Below are positions 48,401-63,192 of a DNA stretch of 64,000 nucleotides, in pieces. A model generated the notes under the pieces. The model searched no databases, had not been told where the DNA came from, and saw only the letters and a list, made by a program, of their open reading frames with translations. The stretch comes from Lanius collurio (taxonomy: Eukaryota > Chordata > Aves > Passeriformes > Laniidae). The position numbers were made by a program, and so were the translations under genes. The stretch is taken from NCBI GenBank assembly GCA_020086605.1, contig JACBWW010000015.1:11933376-11997375 (forward strand). The letters are read 5' to 3'. Position 1 is the first letter of the stretch. The number at the start of each line of letters is the position of its first letter.

Positions 48401-51400
48401 GTAGTTGCTGACTACCCAAAAAGCTTGGCCTGTGTGTATATCCAGAAATACTCTGCTCCTGGCAAGCTGAGGTGATGCTTTTTCATCATATGAGCTGTCT
48501 CCAGATGCAGATGACTTTTTTCGCTGAACTTTCCAGATGACTTTTAATTGAGTATTAGTCTGTACTTTATTCACGTTTATATACATGTGCTCTTAGAAAA
48601 CCACAGTGGCAGTGCCTCTTGCTTGCAGTAAAGAAACCTGCTGGGACAGACACAGGATTTTTGCTTTTCCAGAGGGATTTCCAACCTTGTGCCTCATTTT
48701 CTTGGAGAAAAGCTGTAGCATGGCATTTCATGGTCCCTCCAGGAGTATATAATTTCATAAATTTGAACACATCTCTGACTGAGAAGAATTAAAATGTGAC
48801 TTAAATTGTCCTGATGTTTAAATACCTTAGGACCTTCAGGAAGAGATTTTGACTTGCAGATCTGAGTAGATCAGCTTAGAGTGGAGCACTGACATCTTTG
48901 AAAGAAGAGGGTTTTCTTTCAAAGCAAAACTCCCAAAAAGCACATCTTCCTCCATTATGGTGTTTTGTTTTATTCAGTCTGCTTTAAGTCTTGTCATGGT
49001 ACACATACTGATTTGAACTGGGATGAGTGTGTGGTTCATTGTTCTTTAAATGAAGTTTTTCTTTTTTTTTTTTTTCTTGTAACTTTCATATTTTCGTACT
49101 TTGAATGTATCATTTTTGATTGGTTCCTCTAAAAATTGATAGTAATTTCCTTTTTTTTAAAAAAATCCAAGACAACCAGCAAACAAAACCAATGAACACA
49201 TTCTCCCACCCCCAAAACCAAAGCACATGCATTTGCCTGGCATTATTTTTGGTAAAAGTAAAATTTGCACTTTTGATTTAGATTGTTCTATAAATTAATT
49301 TTAATCTGTTGAAAGAACAGTTTGTAATGAGGGAAGAAAAAGTACAGATCTGCAAAACGTGGCTTTAAGATCTCAGTTTTCAAGGAGCTTAAGGAAATGC
49401 AGATATGTTTATTGGTTTATAATATTTAAAATTTTTGTCTTTGATCATTCATATTTCAATAGAAGTAGATAGTATTGCTGTTGGTGGGCTGCACTTTTTA
49501 TCATCTTATTCTGTTTGCTAAATACAAATTTAAGAAAATAGCTGTACTCTGTTCAGAGATGGTCAGTCACTTCAGCTTCTAGACCTCCTTTCACCATTAT
49601 TCTCTTCCCCTCCAGCCTCTTTTTTTTCTCCCTCTTGTTTGCATAAAGCCTACAGTGAAGTGTAACTTGAGGCCCATTGACTGTGAGATTTCCAGAAATC
49701 TGTTTTGCAGCTGACCCTTTGTGCTTTATGAAGAGCAAAGCTAAAACTTAGAGAATTTTGCTTGTGCAACAGGTAATAAATATAATTACAGCTTAATGCT
49801 TGAAGTATTTTACTATCTTCAGAGAATCTGGTATTTGTTTCAAGAACGCATCAAATTTGCAAGAGAATTTGATACAGCTTTGGTTTCTAGAAACAAGCAA
49901 GCAGAACAAATCTATGAAATATAATATCTGTCACAGCTTGGATGGTACTGTAAGAGTATGAAATAATAGTTCTGTACTTATTATGATCTATTTATAGCTT
50001 TTTTTTTCCCAGAGGTATTATAGATTTGAATGTAAAAATGAAACTCTCTTGTTTAGAGATCTAGTGGAGATAAAGCAACTAATGTAGTCTTTTTTTTCTG
50101 TTGTATGAACATATTGTAATAGTGAGTGGGAGTTTTGTAAACTCACAAATTTAAATATGAATAAACAATATTACACCTTATCAACTTCAATATTCATAGC
50201 AGCTAGTGGACAGACCTATAAAAAGTATGTTTTGAAGTCTGTTACTTGGTGGCTTTTCTGTTGCTCTGTTTTTATTCTGAAAAAAAACCCCAAACATTTT
50301 TTGCCTTATCTAAGTGGGTGGAAAGTCATCTGAGGCAGTTCTAAATTGTGGCTTTTGAGATACTAATTTTTTAGTTAATGTGATGTAAGAAATGCATCCA
50401 GTTTGACTGAACTCAGAGTTGGGGTTGACTGTCATATGTTATCCCAACTTAAAACTGAATTTAGTAGCTAGAAATTTGAAAAGCTCAGTGTGTATATAAA
50501 TAAGAGCTGCAAAGGTGATGGGTAGCTCCAGTTTCCAGTTGTTGCTTTCATATTGTTGAATTTCCTTTGATGTAAATATCACTGACTTCTGAGATATTTT
50601 ACACGGGCCTTTTTTTTTCCTCCTTTTTTTCTACATACAAGTTTGTACCAACACTGTTGTCTTGTTTGATCTCTTTTAAGTAGAAAAGTGGACTGTTACT
50701 ATGATGATCCTATTAAGAACTGGAGCATGGATAAATATGTAGATTTTCAGTGTCCACAAAATTCTAATTGCTTGACAAGTATATGGAAAAGTCAGATTTT
50801 CACATAATCAACTTGATAAAGGCCATTATATCTGAATTCTCATGGAAGCCATCTATTACAGAAACCCATTGTATCATACCATAACAGGAGAGTTCTTTTG
50901 CTTTCAGTTGAGGAGATGTTAAACCAGAGAGATAAAGAGGTGTAAAATTTAAAAGCTTTTTAATTTATTGTCAAAAATGTGCTGTCAGCCTTAAAATATT
51001 GTGTTGGCATGAGAGGAAGGTGAATGTTGTGCCCTGCATGTGAAGCACTGAAGTGCTGTTCCATTCAGCCTTTGTTCTTCTCTATAATAAAAGAGGAATG
51101 AGACCCTCTTGGGCATGCATATTTTGGCAGAACCAGTTTCTGATCTTCTGAAGAAAGCTTTACACGAGTTGTGGGATCATTCAGAGCCTATGGAGTCAAT
51201 CCCAATGAAATGTCTTGCCAAGAACTTATAGGATCAGTCTTCACTTGTAATTGCTAAGCTAGTAAATTGTGATCATGCTCTAGATCTGTGAATCTAGACG
51301 ATACCTTGTCTGCTGTGCTCTGTGAGGTCATGTCTACCCTTCAAGCTTAGGTGGTGAACTGAGGAAATCATTCAGAACACCTGCATATCTTAAAAGATGT

Positions 51401-52768
51401 GATGTTAACTGTGAGATGAGTTTTTTTCTCCACAAGAAGGTGCAGCATAACACTGAGCTGTTATGTCTGGTGCTTGCTGTTGACTTTATTACCTTTTCCA
51501 GGTCGGTAGGCTTTGCAGTGTGACTGGAGTCCTGAAACTCTATCTCTTGCTTTGGTGACAAACCACTAAATAAGGAGTGCTGATTACAAATTTCAGAATG
51601 TTTTTGCATCTACAAAATAAGTCTTGGGACTGTTATCTTCCCTCCTGTGTCTGTCCCATCACCTCTTCACGTTTCATATTTTTCTTTCTCTCTTTTTTAA
51701 TGCTACTTTTGTTACTTAAGCTCACATAGGTGGTCCTGTCAGGCTATAAAAGTAGTTGCTTGACCAATATAAAGAGACTGCCTGAATAATGCTGGTTTTT
51801 ACATTTAGGACTGATCTTGCTTAGAAACCCTTACATAGGATTTATGCAAGAGAGCAATAAATTATATGTAACTTGTAAAACATTCTGGGACACACATGGG
51901 ATACAAGATCAGTCAGCAGCAAAAATTTTCCCATGAGTGATGTATTTCTAAGGTGTCTGGCAAATTGGTTCATCAATCTTTCCTGTTTACCCTTTAATAA
52001 CAGTGATAGTTTACATATTATTTTTTGGGGCAGAGTTTGTTGAAGTCCTCAGGATCATGTAACCAGTGACTGATGAAGTTCTGTTTCTAGCCCATAGCTT
52101 TTCTGGCTTGGAAGAAAAAAAAAAAAACTTACGGAGATATGTTGAGCATGTTACTAATTAAAGCAACTGCTTAAAGGGAATGCGTGGGACAAATTTTTAA
52201 TATGTATATTCTGTGGCCCATGGACTTGTGTTAAAATCTGTTTTTTTGTGTTTCTACTTTTTACTGTCAGCAAAGTTCATATTTTTTAAAAAGGACATGT
52301 TCTGAAAACTTCTTAAGCGCTGAAAGTAATGGGAAATTAAGAAACTGTGCTAATGGAGTGGTCTTGCAATGTGTAGAATAGGGTGGATGAATGAAAAATC
52401 AGAAATACTGGTCTGCAGATGCTCAAAGTCCATGAAACTGGCAACAGTAGCAGATCTTGCTACTTTGTTTTATGCACAGAGCTTTGTTTTGATTGTTGGT
52501 CCGTCAAGAGGCGCTGTTGCAGTCTGGAGAAATACAGATTAGTTTTGAAGCTAACGCCCAACAGGAAATAAAGTCAAACACTCTGAAGAATAACTGTTCT
52601 GAAAAAAAAAAATCTGTTTTTAGTTTGTTACTATGAATAAGGCTTGGGTTTTGGGCAAAAATGTAATGAATTTATAAATTCCAGGGCCTGAATTTTTATT
52701 TTTTCTTAGAGAGGAGGGTATGTGTGTAAATACATACAAGTTCATATATTTTTTTTTTAAAAAAACCC

Positions 52769-52795
52769 ATATATATATATATATGTATGTATATA
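52769..52795. repeat. (AT)n microsatellite
   Basis: About seven AT units followed by GTATGT and ATAT. It is flanked on the left by T and A homopolymers (about 52750-52765). An ordinary unstable AT-rich repeat. Confidence 0.88.
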
Positions 52796-55700
52796 AAATA
52801 TTTTTCTGTGAAATGCTGTAACAGCAGAACTTGGGGTTTAGATGATGATTTTGAAGGACAGCCTTTGAACCTGTCTGGACTCAAGCAAAGTTTTAGAAAT
52901 AAATGTGGTGAAGTGACAGGTTGTGTACAATGAACTACAAATTTTGGGATGCATAAATTTATGCATATAGTTGAATCTTTGGTCCTATAAGTATGTAAGC
53001 ACACAAAACTAGCAATCCTTTTGAAATTAAATGTCCTAAACCATTCCATTCCAGATTGGTTACAAAATACTAATCCCTATCCCTGTAAAAGCAGGAATTT
53101 GCTGAAGGAACATGGGCAAATGTTTAGCACTGGAAATCTGAGCAGTGTTCATGTAATATTGTGCGTGCTATTTAAATAATCCATGAATTAGTCACACATT
53201 TATCAGCTTAACATTGCGCTATTCAAAACTTCACACTGGACAGCAAACATTGAATCCCATAAACATTTTTCCCAAAAGCTAATGTATAAGGAGGCTTACT
53301 GCTGCCTTTTTTTTTAAGGGAAGAAAGGAAACAAAACCCACCAAACCCAAAAAATCCAGCAGAATAGTGAAAGGTTTAAGAATATTTTGAACTGGTTTTA
53401 AATTTTTATATGTCAGTATTAATCTCAGCTTTCACTAAAGTGCTGTTGTCGCATTATGTGCTCCATTACTTAGGATTTAGATCCCATACTGATTTGATGT
53501 GGAAAACATAGAAATGACTCTTTCCCAGGAAATAAAACCATAGGGTTTTTTTCCTTGTCCTCTGCTATGCTTGTGTAAGATTCCTGCAGTCATAAAGCAG
53601 CACTTTCAGCACTTACCTGGACAAATCCTGTAGCTCTGTGGCTGTGTCTGACCTCACACAAGTAGTCTAGGGAGCTATGGGAAGCAAAAAAGGGTTACAG
53701 GTCTGTGCCAGGTATTATGTATAAAGCTAATTTTCTTGCCAGTGGCTGCAGTGATCATTTCTTTTGCTCCATATAGTGGCTGTGGTTGCATTATGTGTGG
53801 GTTCAGTGAAGATCTCTTAATTGCATGAAAATCATCTTAAGGGCTTCAGAATGCTTGCTTCATTGTCAGATAATCATCACGATGGAGTTGTTAATTTTCA
53901 GGCTTAATGAGATGTCCTTAAAAGTATTGGTCTCCTAATTAGTGTCTGTGACATAAAATCTGCAAAGCACTGCAGGTGTAATAATGGGTATTTATCTTTT
54001 TTGGCCCGGTGCTTTTGTAGCCTGCTGTAGCTCCTCAGCAGCCCTTTCCGAAGGCTTTCTGTGACAAAGGCCAGAAGCAGTGTTTAGGCTTAACCTTTCT
54101 GTCTCAGTAACAAACAGTGAATAAACAGCATCCTTGTCACCTTTGCAGAATAAAACATGGCATGAGTATCCTGCTTTAAAGCTTCTTTTTTTTTTGTTCA
54201 TATTAGAGTTAAACCCGGTTACATAGTCTCAGGCTTGTTACAAGGACACAGTTGAAGTGATTTGTCTTTTTTTTCTTTTTTTGGTAATGATTTTGCTTTC
54301 TCCTGAAAGTAACAAATATGATAATTTGTGTCACTCACTGTAACAGTGCCTGTACTCTATCTCCTGCTGATGATAAAATGCTCTGAATTCTGTATACTTG
54401 ACTGTTGTATTAATGCCAAACTTCTGACTATTGAGACATGTACCTCACGCTTTTAGCCTGCATTTCACATATTAGTTCATATGTTCATGTGGAGTTAATT
54501 TCTTACTGGAAAATGTGGTAACACATGAATGTGTTGGCCTGAAAAGCTGTATTTTGCTTCACTGGGCTGTGTCTTTTCTTTCCGGCATTACACCTATGTA
54601 AGACCCAGTTTTTTGGTTAGTTGTACTTTCTGTTTTTTGGGGTTTTTTAAAATTTTTTTTAAGCTGGGAATAACCTCAGACAAGTAGTTTAAAAACCAAA
54701 TATATAAATAAATACCCTGTCAGCTGTTTAAAATGGTTGTGAACATAGAAAATACACCTTGGTGCCTGCTGAAGTCATTGGGAATCTTCTCCTTGACCCC
54801 AGTGAAGCAGTGCTCCTAGTTATATTTCTTTGGACCTCAGAACATGACTCTGACTGAGGAGTCCTTGCTTGTTCACGCCTCAGGAAATGGAGACAAAGAA
54901 TATGTTTCTTGGAAACATTTTCCCCTTAAACATCCCAAGGGCTTTTTTTACTAAGCAAAGCTGGAAGGATAACATTGGCATTTAATCTCTGCCTGTGTTG
55001 GGTAGCCTTAGATAGGTGGTGGTGCTCGGATACCTTGTTCAGTGTGTTGGAGGTGACTTCTTTGACCTGAGTATTGTAATCAGCTGTTTCCACAGCAGAG
55101 ACCCACCACGCACATTTTGGTAACAGGCCCCCCGTGGAGAAGCAGTGGTTGAGTGCTCTGAAGTAATGGATTTAATCTCTGCATAAATCTGAAGCCCTGT
55201 GGATAAACATTTCAGCTAAAGAGTATTCTAAGCTCCAGCTCTGTGCTCTCCTCCTGCAGACAGAGGATTCTCTCACTCTGCTTCAGTGAGGTGTGTCTTT
55301 GTGGAGTTCCTCATCAGCCTGGTCACAAGTCCAGTGTTAAGCTGCAAAATAATGTGTTCTGTTTTTTTTCATAACACTGTATTTTCATCCATCCTTGTTC
55401 CAGCCTCTCATTACTCTTTTCCAACAGCCAATAGCACAGGAGTTGAAGGATATCTTTGCCTCTTTGCTCTGTTAGGTGAAAGTTAAAATAAAATTTAAAA
55501 AAAAATCACCCCAAAAATTATTTTTCTCAAGAAATATACTAGGAGATTTTGGTATGTAGTAGCATAGTCACTTGAAAAATTTTATGAGGTTTTTTACCAG
55601 AGGTTTTTTTCTGAATCCCAAGGTGCTTAGAATGAATTAGGCTGAATTCACAGCAGGACAGATTTCTAGATAAAAGTGAGTTAGCAAGTGATACTGTGGT

Positions 55701-56252
55701 GGTTTAGTGTGGTCCCTATGCCTTCATGTATGGAAACATATAGACAGAGAATATGTGAGAAACTGATATGAAAAGGAATGTAAGAACTAATCAGGTAGCA
55801 TGAGAAAAGGGAAGATTTCAGTTCCTCTTCTGTGGAGGAATGGCAAAATGAAAGAAATAGGGGATAAAGAAGCACAGATGCAGAAGATGATAAATACACC
55901 TTCTCGGGAAAGGCAAAATACTGGATAAACTGGGATGTCTAGGATAAAATTACAATTGATTGAAATAATTTGGTGTCATTCAACTTAACCTGTGGTTACT
56001 GTAAGTCAAAACATTTAATCTGGATAAAGCAGATATGTTGCTATACTGGAAAGTAGCCAATTTTCAGGGCTGATTTTGAGAAGATGAAATAGACTGCTTT
56101 GCTAAAAAGACATTTTATATATTGTTAAATACTTCAGTGTCTTCATATTATAAATACAATTAAATCTGCTTTTTCTCTTTTGTTTAGACCCCTTTTCAGA
56201 AATTAAATACCAGCCAAGAACTATGACTGATTTGACATGAACTTCAATTACA

Positions 56253-56310
56253 CTATTAATATTATTATCATTATTGTTATTATTATTATTATTAATAATA
56301 ATAATAATAA
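56253..56310. repeat. (ATT)n/(AAT)n trinucleotide tract with perfect 34-bp palindrome
   Basis: An imperfect ATT array changes phase at 56293/56294 into an AAT array. The switch makes 56277-56310 a perfect palindrome with 17-base arms and no loop, capable of forming a cruciform. Such palindromes arise when a trinucleotide repeat is copied across strands. Confidence 0.9.
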
Positions 56311-57049
56311 GTTATTCAGTACTTTTAAGCAATGACTCTGTGTTGGGGTATATACATAGAGATTTTCTGTATAACACAGATTTTTAAAATGGAATACAGT
56401 TTATAATTTCCTCAGAATGTCAAGTACAATCCAGTTATTTTGAGCAGAAAGAAAATGTGGCTTTTTGGCTCTGGAACATGTCTGTTAAAGTTTCCCTAGT
56501 GCAGACCACCTGCTATTCCAGTGTATCTGTATTTTTGCTATATACACCTGATATATGGGGGGAATGTGCTTGTGTAGCATTGTGTGACACTGCAAACTTT
56601 ATCTTCCTTCCTTTCATAGCTACTGTTGGAGGCACAGTTGTTTTTTGAAAACATTTGAATTAATCTACATTTTTTCAACATCTCCAGGATCATGGGATAC
56701 TGGGAAACACACCTGAAGTAGCACTGATATTTCTTGTTGAGGTTACCTGCTCTTGTCCAGTGCTCACATTATTTTAACAACAATATTTCTTTTGGAAACC
56801 CTGTAAATATGACTATAATGCAGGGGAGTTGTGTGATTTAGCTTTTCTCTACTACGTTGACAATTATTTTTCTTCCTGTGGGTTAGGTCCACAGTTTAAA
56901 GATTACAAAAGTAACAACTGTAGGACAGTTGATAATGAAGTAGTACTTCACTGCAATAAAGAATGTGGAGACTTGAGCAAATTTCTGAGGTATTAAAGAT
57001 TGTATGTTCCAAGTCCCAATCCTGGATTATGGCAGAATGTTACCTCAGA

Positions 57050-57415
57050 NNNNNNNNNNNNNNNNNNNNNNNNNNNNNNNNNNNNNNNNNNNNNNNNNNN
57101 NNNNNNNNNNNNNNNNNNNNNNNNNNNNNNNNNNNNNNNNNNNNNNNNNNNNNNNNNNNNNNNNNNNNNNNNNNNNNNNNNNNNNNNNNNNNNNNNNNNN
57201 NNNNNNNNNNNNNNNNNNNNNNNNNNNNNNNNNNNNNNNNNNNNNNNNNNNNNNNNNNNNNNNNNNNNNNNNNNNNNNNNNNNNNNNNNNNNNNNNNNNN
57301 NNNNNNNNNNNNNNNNNNNNNNNNNNNNNNNNNNNNNNNNNNNNNNNNNNNNNNNNNNNNNNNNNNNNNNNNNNNNNNNNNNNNNNNNNNNNNNNNNNNN
57401 NNNNNNNNNNNNNNN
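57050..57415. other. Assembly gap, 366 N
   Basis: A run of 366 N deep in intron 1. The right edge is a pure TA repeat, which probably caused the break. Unlike the 400-N gap, its size is not a round number and may be an estimate. Open frames crossing it are artefacts. Confidence 0.99.
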
Positions 57416-57431
57416 TATATATATATATATA
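57416..57431. repeat. (TA)n microsatellite at gap edge
   Basis: Eight TA units directly abut the gap; the array probably continues into the missing sequence. Confidence 0.85.
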
Positions 57432-60400
57432 AATTAGCAGCAACAAGCGCAATATCTGAAGAACTAACAGCTTTCCTAGTAGTTAAATCTATGTCTTTTG
57501 AGGCCTTGGTCACTAGGGCACTATGAAGGAATTACAATTATTTTTACTTTTAGCTTATGTTACCTCTAACATTAAACCACAGTTAGTTAGAAAATGCATA
57601 ATACTGTGCTGCTGCTTTTGGAATTCATCTTTGTTTCATGATAAGTCATCAGATTTTCACAAAAGTAACATAAGATTTGCCTATTGAAATGGTTGCTGAA
57701 ATTTCAGTAGTCACCAGCTGATAGTGCTGGGACTAGGCATGATTTGAGCAAGCCAGACATTGTCTTTTGTAGGGAAACTGGCAGCAAGGAGAATATGTTG
57801 GTGTACATCCAACCTTTCTCCATGTGCATTGAACCAAATGTAAGGTGCATTTGAACTGCTTATTGAATGTAATTATGCTAAAATTCACACCACAAGGAGT
57901 CTTCCCCTAGAGAAAGTGGCTACTGATAATCCCATTTTCTAACTTGTAAGATGATTTCAGTAGTGTTTGAAATCTCGATATATATTTATCTCATGAAAGT
58001 TCAGCAGTAACTGAGTTGATTTGCACAAACACGTTTTCAAGAGTCATAGGATAAATTGCTGCATATTTAAAATCTGATTAGGAATAGTCATTTTACCTAT
58101 AGCAAAAAATATAAATATATGTGTTCTTTCACATAGAACATTGTATACAACTATTAAAAGCACAATCCTTTAAAAAAGAGAGAATTAAATATTATAGTTA
58201 GCATAAAAAGCTAAGGTAGGTGGGTATGCATTAGAATGTAGAGTACATTATTTGAAATATAAGATGATTCTCTTACTGTCTGCTAAGTAAGCTGAAGCTT
58301 TCAGTAAAGGGGCTTGTGCCAATATTCTAGGGAAGATTACATTTGAAGGAAACTTCATTGCAAGATCTATGTCTGTAATAGCAACCATCAATATTGAGAT
58401 TATCTCTTTCTTTTTTATTTTTTTTTCTTTTCAAGAATAGTTGAGCTCCTGGTCGTTTGGAATATATTCTGATATGTTTATTCTTTCAGCACCTAAATAT
58501 GCACAGGGAATTACTGTATTTTCCTTTTTAGAGCAATGCTGTCTTTATTTGCCTCTCCACGAACATTAAAATAAGAGTTTCTTGGCTGCTATCATGTAAT
58601 ATTATGAAGTAGTAAAACACATATGTTGGATTAATTCAGCTGTGTGCTTTTCAGTCTCATGAGCTGTTAACTGGTGGAGAAAAGGCATTTATTTTTTGCC
58701 TTTAAAGCTATGTTTAGCTTACTGCTTATGCTACATATACAAGCAGAAATGTGGATTCAAATCCATCTGCAAATTAATGGTTCTATGTTTTTGTAGTGTG
58801 AGGTTTTCTAAACAAACTGTTTAATAACTAATGCCAAGATAATTGTGACTCGAACTAGGAGGGTTTGGTGACTTTTGACATAGTAGTCAGCAAAAGCAGC
58901 AAAAGTATTCCAAAGGTTTGCAATCCAAAACCATTTTTCATACTTATACCAGATGCTCAGATTGTGGTAATACTTATTAATAATTATAAAGATGTTGTTG
59001 CAGGGGAAAACTTCATGAAATCATTATTTAAATCATGTTTGTAAACCATATTGTTTAATTTTCATTAAGTAATTTCCTGTTTTATGCCAGATTGAAGTAG
59101 GTTTATTCACTCCAGTTTTTCCTGGTTGTACATTGGATCTGTTTACTCTCTTGTTCTGAATCTCTTTGAGAGTTAAGAAGCTTCTCAGGCTTATTTGAAG
59201 ATAGTCTTTTCAACAGCCTTTTGGAAATACATCCACAATCTCAAAAAGGGAGGGATTAGACGTCATTAAGGGTTCAGTGGACCATTCAAATTTAATTTGA
59301 ACGATTTCAGGTTATCCTACCTTTTATCAGTAAAATGCTTAGAAACGCTACGGCTGACTTGTAAGAAATATGACTTCTAATTGCAAAGGAGTTATTGAAG
59401 TCAACATTGAAATGATACCTGCCTCCCTAAAACTTCAAAGAACAACCTTTGTCCTCCTCTCAAGCTTTAATAACTATAAATCAATCTGTCTTTCAAATAT
59501 TTTTCTCACAACTGCTCACTATGTTTAATTATAATGGAACTCAGTTTAAGAAATTTACCTTACTTCTTACCTTTTCCATTTAGAAGTGCCTTATGGTTCT
59601 GTGCAGTTTGGGCAAAGAGTGGGTTATTGTTAATGTCTTCTTCTATTTTAGACTGTGTGGAATTTAAAAAAAAAAAAAGAAAAATAAAGGGAATACTTTT
59701 AAACAAAAAAGTGTAAAGAAATTTTTTACTCTCTCTCAACATATTTGTGATTCTAATTCTTGACAATTTCTTCTTTTAATACAAATGAATAATACACCTT
59801 TCCTCTTGCAAAATTGCATCTTTTGAGGAGCACTTCTTCAAATGTAGATGAAATAATATTGATAAACAATGTGACTGATAACAAAATTATTCTGGGCTGT
59901 CAGCAAATCAAGAAGACTGTGTAGAAACAAGCAGTTTAAAAGGCAGTGAATTGAGGACTTTGTGATAGTATATAGTTCAAAATCCAACTCTAAACTTTCA
60001 GATGAGACTGTGTTTCTGTTCTTTGATTTGTCTGTAAACACTGAAACCATGTTTCAAGTACCCTGCCTCACTCAAGCAGTCAGTCTTTCAAGCATATTTG
60101 GTTTCTTTTCAGACCTAAATGTTTTGCAGATATGCTCTTTATTTCCTCTTTTGGAAAGTTCTGTGATACATTTTTTTATTTTTTTTTTACATCATACTTT
60201 GTCTGATAGATGGTGATTCAGTGGCAGTTAGGGCACCATTCTTAAGAGTTGTATATCACAAATTTTTCTGATGGGGCATAAGCTCAGTGTTTTAGCATAT
60301 ACCCACTAACAGATGTTTCAGAGAGATTTGGAAATTGTCTTTCAGATAGATTTCAAATAATCTAAAATAAGATGCAGGGATTGCCACTAATTGCCTTTTT

Positions 60401-62693
60401 TTTGGTGACTTTTTTTTTTTTTGATTTCCACCCATTTTTTGCTGTAGCCGAGGATAAAGGTTGTAGGGTTGAGGATACAATATCTGTCATTCAGTGTTTT
60501 ATGAATTACACAGGTTTATGTGGTGGGTAGAACAAATCTTGAGAATTCCTTCTGGAGGGATTCTCTCAGGAATTTCCAGATTATTTGAGATGATGAGTAA
60601 AATTTCAGATAAGAGGTCTAGTGACTTGGCTTTCTATTGCTTGTCTTAGAGCTAATGAGAAGAGTTTTTCTGCAGAATGGTGCCTTGCAGACAGAGAAGA
60701 CAGAGCTTTCTAAAATTGTGTACTGACTTAACTGGAGGATGTAAGAGTTGTGGGTTCTGGCTAGAGGCAGTGGACATGACTGGAATGCCCTTGAGACCAG
60801 GATTATGATCCCCAACCCTGGCCTTTCCTGTTAAATTTAGATAGCAGCTTAGTTTTTATCCTCTAATTAGAAGTATCTGAGATGGGTGAGTTTGCTGTTC
60901 GAAGGGACTGTGGTGATGTAGTCATTGCTACATTGGAAAGAAGGACATGAGTAGCTTAGGATAAGAATGGCTCTTTGTGGTCAGTGTGCACAGGCCCAAT
61001 ACATTTGAAAATGACATGGCAATCCTTACTGGATGTAAGGAAGATGTTTATGTTAAATGGCATTCAATGTGTGTAAACCAAATCTGAACTTGGTGCTTCT
61101 TGCAACTGTTTAGATTAGAAAGTAAAATAATAAATGAACATCCAGAATTATATTTTGCTCTGGTTCTGTGACTTCTTTGGGACATGGAGATAATGTTCTT
61201 TGAGGCAAACTCTCCTTTTAAGGAGAAAATTATAACTGAGAAAGCACAACTCTCCGTGCATGTTGGCAGAGTTAAGTGTTGTTGGATGGCAGAAAATTTT
61301 TGGGGGTCTCTGTTTTGTTTTAAAGGGATGTGAATCTATGGTGCACTTCAGTAGAGTTACAAGGGCTTGGTTTCTGCCCTATCCAGTGCTATTCAGGAAT
61401 CTCAGGACTAGGATTTTTCTGCATGTGCTAATTTGCCATTCTGAGAAGTTAATACAGGGCTCTGTGTGCTTAACTACAGAGCAGACCTACTCTGTCCTTA
61501 GTAAAAGGAGCCTGTGTATTCCTGAGAATACTTTGAACCCCGGCTCAACTACTGTTTGCACAGGAGACCACTACCCCTATTAGTCAAACACTTATTGAAA
61601 GAGAAGAGTTAAGATTGTTTGTTGTCCTCCTTCCCCCATTTGAAGGAGAAATGAAATACTCTTATCTTCAAAGCTTGAAATAGATTTGGGGCAAACTCTC
61701 TGAAGGGCTGTATTTCTATCTGCACCCTTCTTCAACATCTGCATTCCTCACACTACTATCAATGATTGGTGCTGCAGTAATAAAACTGCAGAGATTGCAA
61801 GCCTGTGGGATTTATTTCTAATAGGTTTTGAATCAGATAATTTATTTTAAACAACTCTTGGTTAAAAATACTATAAATATTGATCTGGGGACATCTGCCT
61901 AAAATTAATAGGCTATAAATAAAGTGATTCTTTAAACAGATGTTTCTAAGCCTACAATTTCTCTAGTTGATTTTAGGTCCTTTTCATGCATGTCAGTTAA
62001 ATGTCAGTGAAGAAAACCAGTCATGTGTGTTGCATTTTATTTGTAAATTGTATCTCAATTTCTTGTCAACACTGAATGTGTTTCTGTGGTTAAGTAATAT
62101 GCTTTTTTTCATCCATGGGCAGCAGAAAAATATGTAGTTAGTTATCTTCAGTGAGCTGAAAGGGAACAGGCACAATATTTGGCCTGCCTGGGTAAAAATA
62201 AGACCAAACAATTATTTCTTACTATTCCTGATCTCCTTTCTCACCAGAGAAGAAAACACAGTTCCTTGACCTTCCAAGAATGGTGTCCTATATAAAATTT
62301 GGCACTGGTTGAAAGCCTCCTGTAGCATGTGAGGCAGTCTTATTTGCAAGGCACCTTCCTTCTTCCTGAGAGGGAGGAGTCTGGAAGGAGTGGTCCCAAC
62401 TCTCATATTATACCATGGTTGCCTACTATTAAGAGTATTCATCTAAGTATGAAAGATGAGCCCTCCTCGGCTATTAAAACACCCAATGTTTGTGTTAGAA
62501 AGCTTATATAGAAAGATACTTCTTTCAAAATTCTCTTTTGGAGTGTTAAAGAGTGTCTGATTATGCAGGTTTGGTAGGCTAAGCTACAGCCTGTGTCAGA
62601 GTATCACAAATTCTTGGTTTATTCTTGTTAGCAACATATTTTGTTGTGCTTTAAATATTTAAATTACTTAACTGTATTTATTGTTCACTTCCC

Positions 62694-63192
62694 ACCTGGA
62701 GTAATGTGTCCATCTCTGGAGTCCTCAGCACAGGAAGGACATGGATCTGTTGGAGTGAGTCCGGTGGGCACCAAGATGATCAGAGGACTGGAGCACCTCT
62801 CCTCTGTGGTGACAGATTGAGAGAGCTGGAGCTGTTCAGCTCCAGGGTGATTTTATGGCAGCCTTTCAGTGCCTCAAGGGAGCCTGCGAGAAAGGTGGAG
62901 AAGGAGTTCTCACAAGGGCATGTGGTGATGGGACAAGGAGGACTGGCTTTAAACTGAAAGTATGTTTAGATTAGATATAAGGAAGAAATTCTTTGCTATG
63001 AGTGTTGAGGCACTGGAACAGGTTCCACAGAGTAGCTGTGGATGCCCCATCCCTGTCACTGTTCATATCCAGGCTGGATGGGATTCTGAGCCATCTGGTC
63101 CTGTGGAAGGCATCTCTGCCCATGGCAGAGGGGTTGGAATTAGATGAGTTTGGAGGTCTCTTCTAACTCAAATTAATCTATGATTCTATGAT
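62694..63192 (+). mobile_element. CR1 LINE fragment, 5'-truncated, plus strand
   Basis: Recognised by hallmark CR1 3'-end text in order: GGAGCACCTCTCCTCTG and GAGAGAGCTGGAGCTGTTCA (62790-62840), ATATAAGGAAGAAATTCTTT (about 62980), GGCACTGGAACAGGTT, GGATGCCCCATCCCTG, and the terminal CTATGATTCTATGAT repeat at 63178-63192. About 500 bases remain, carrying the end of ORF2 and the 3'UTR with several small changes. It lies in the sense direction of PDGFC intron 1 and is inactive. The open frames over it are chance. Confidence 0.95.

Noticed and set aside
56963..57526. Open frames crossing the 366-N gap
   Set aside because: Artefacts of unknown bases; the visible parts are translations of a TA repeat.
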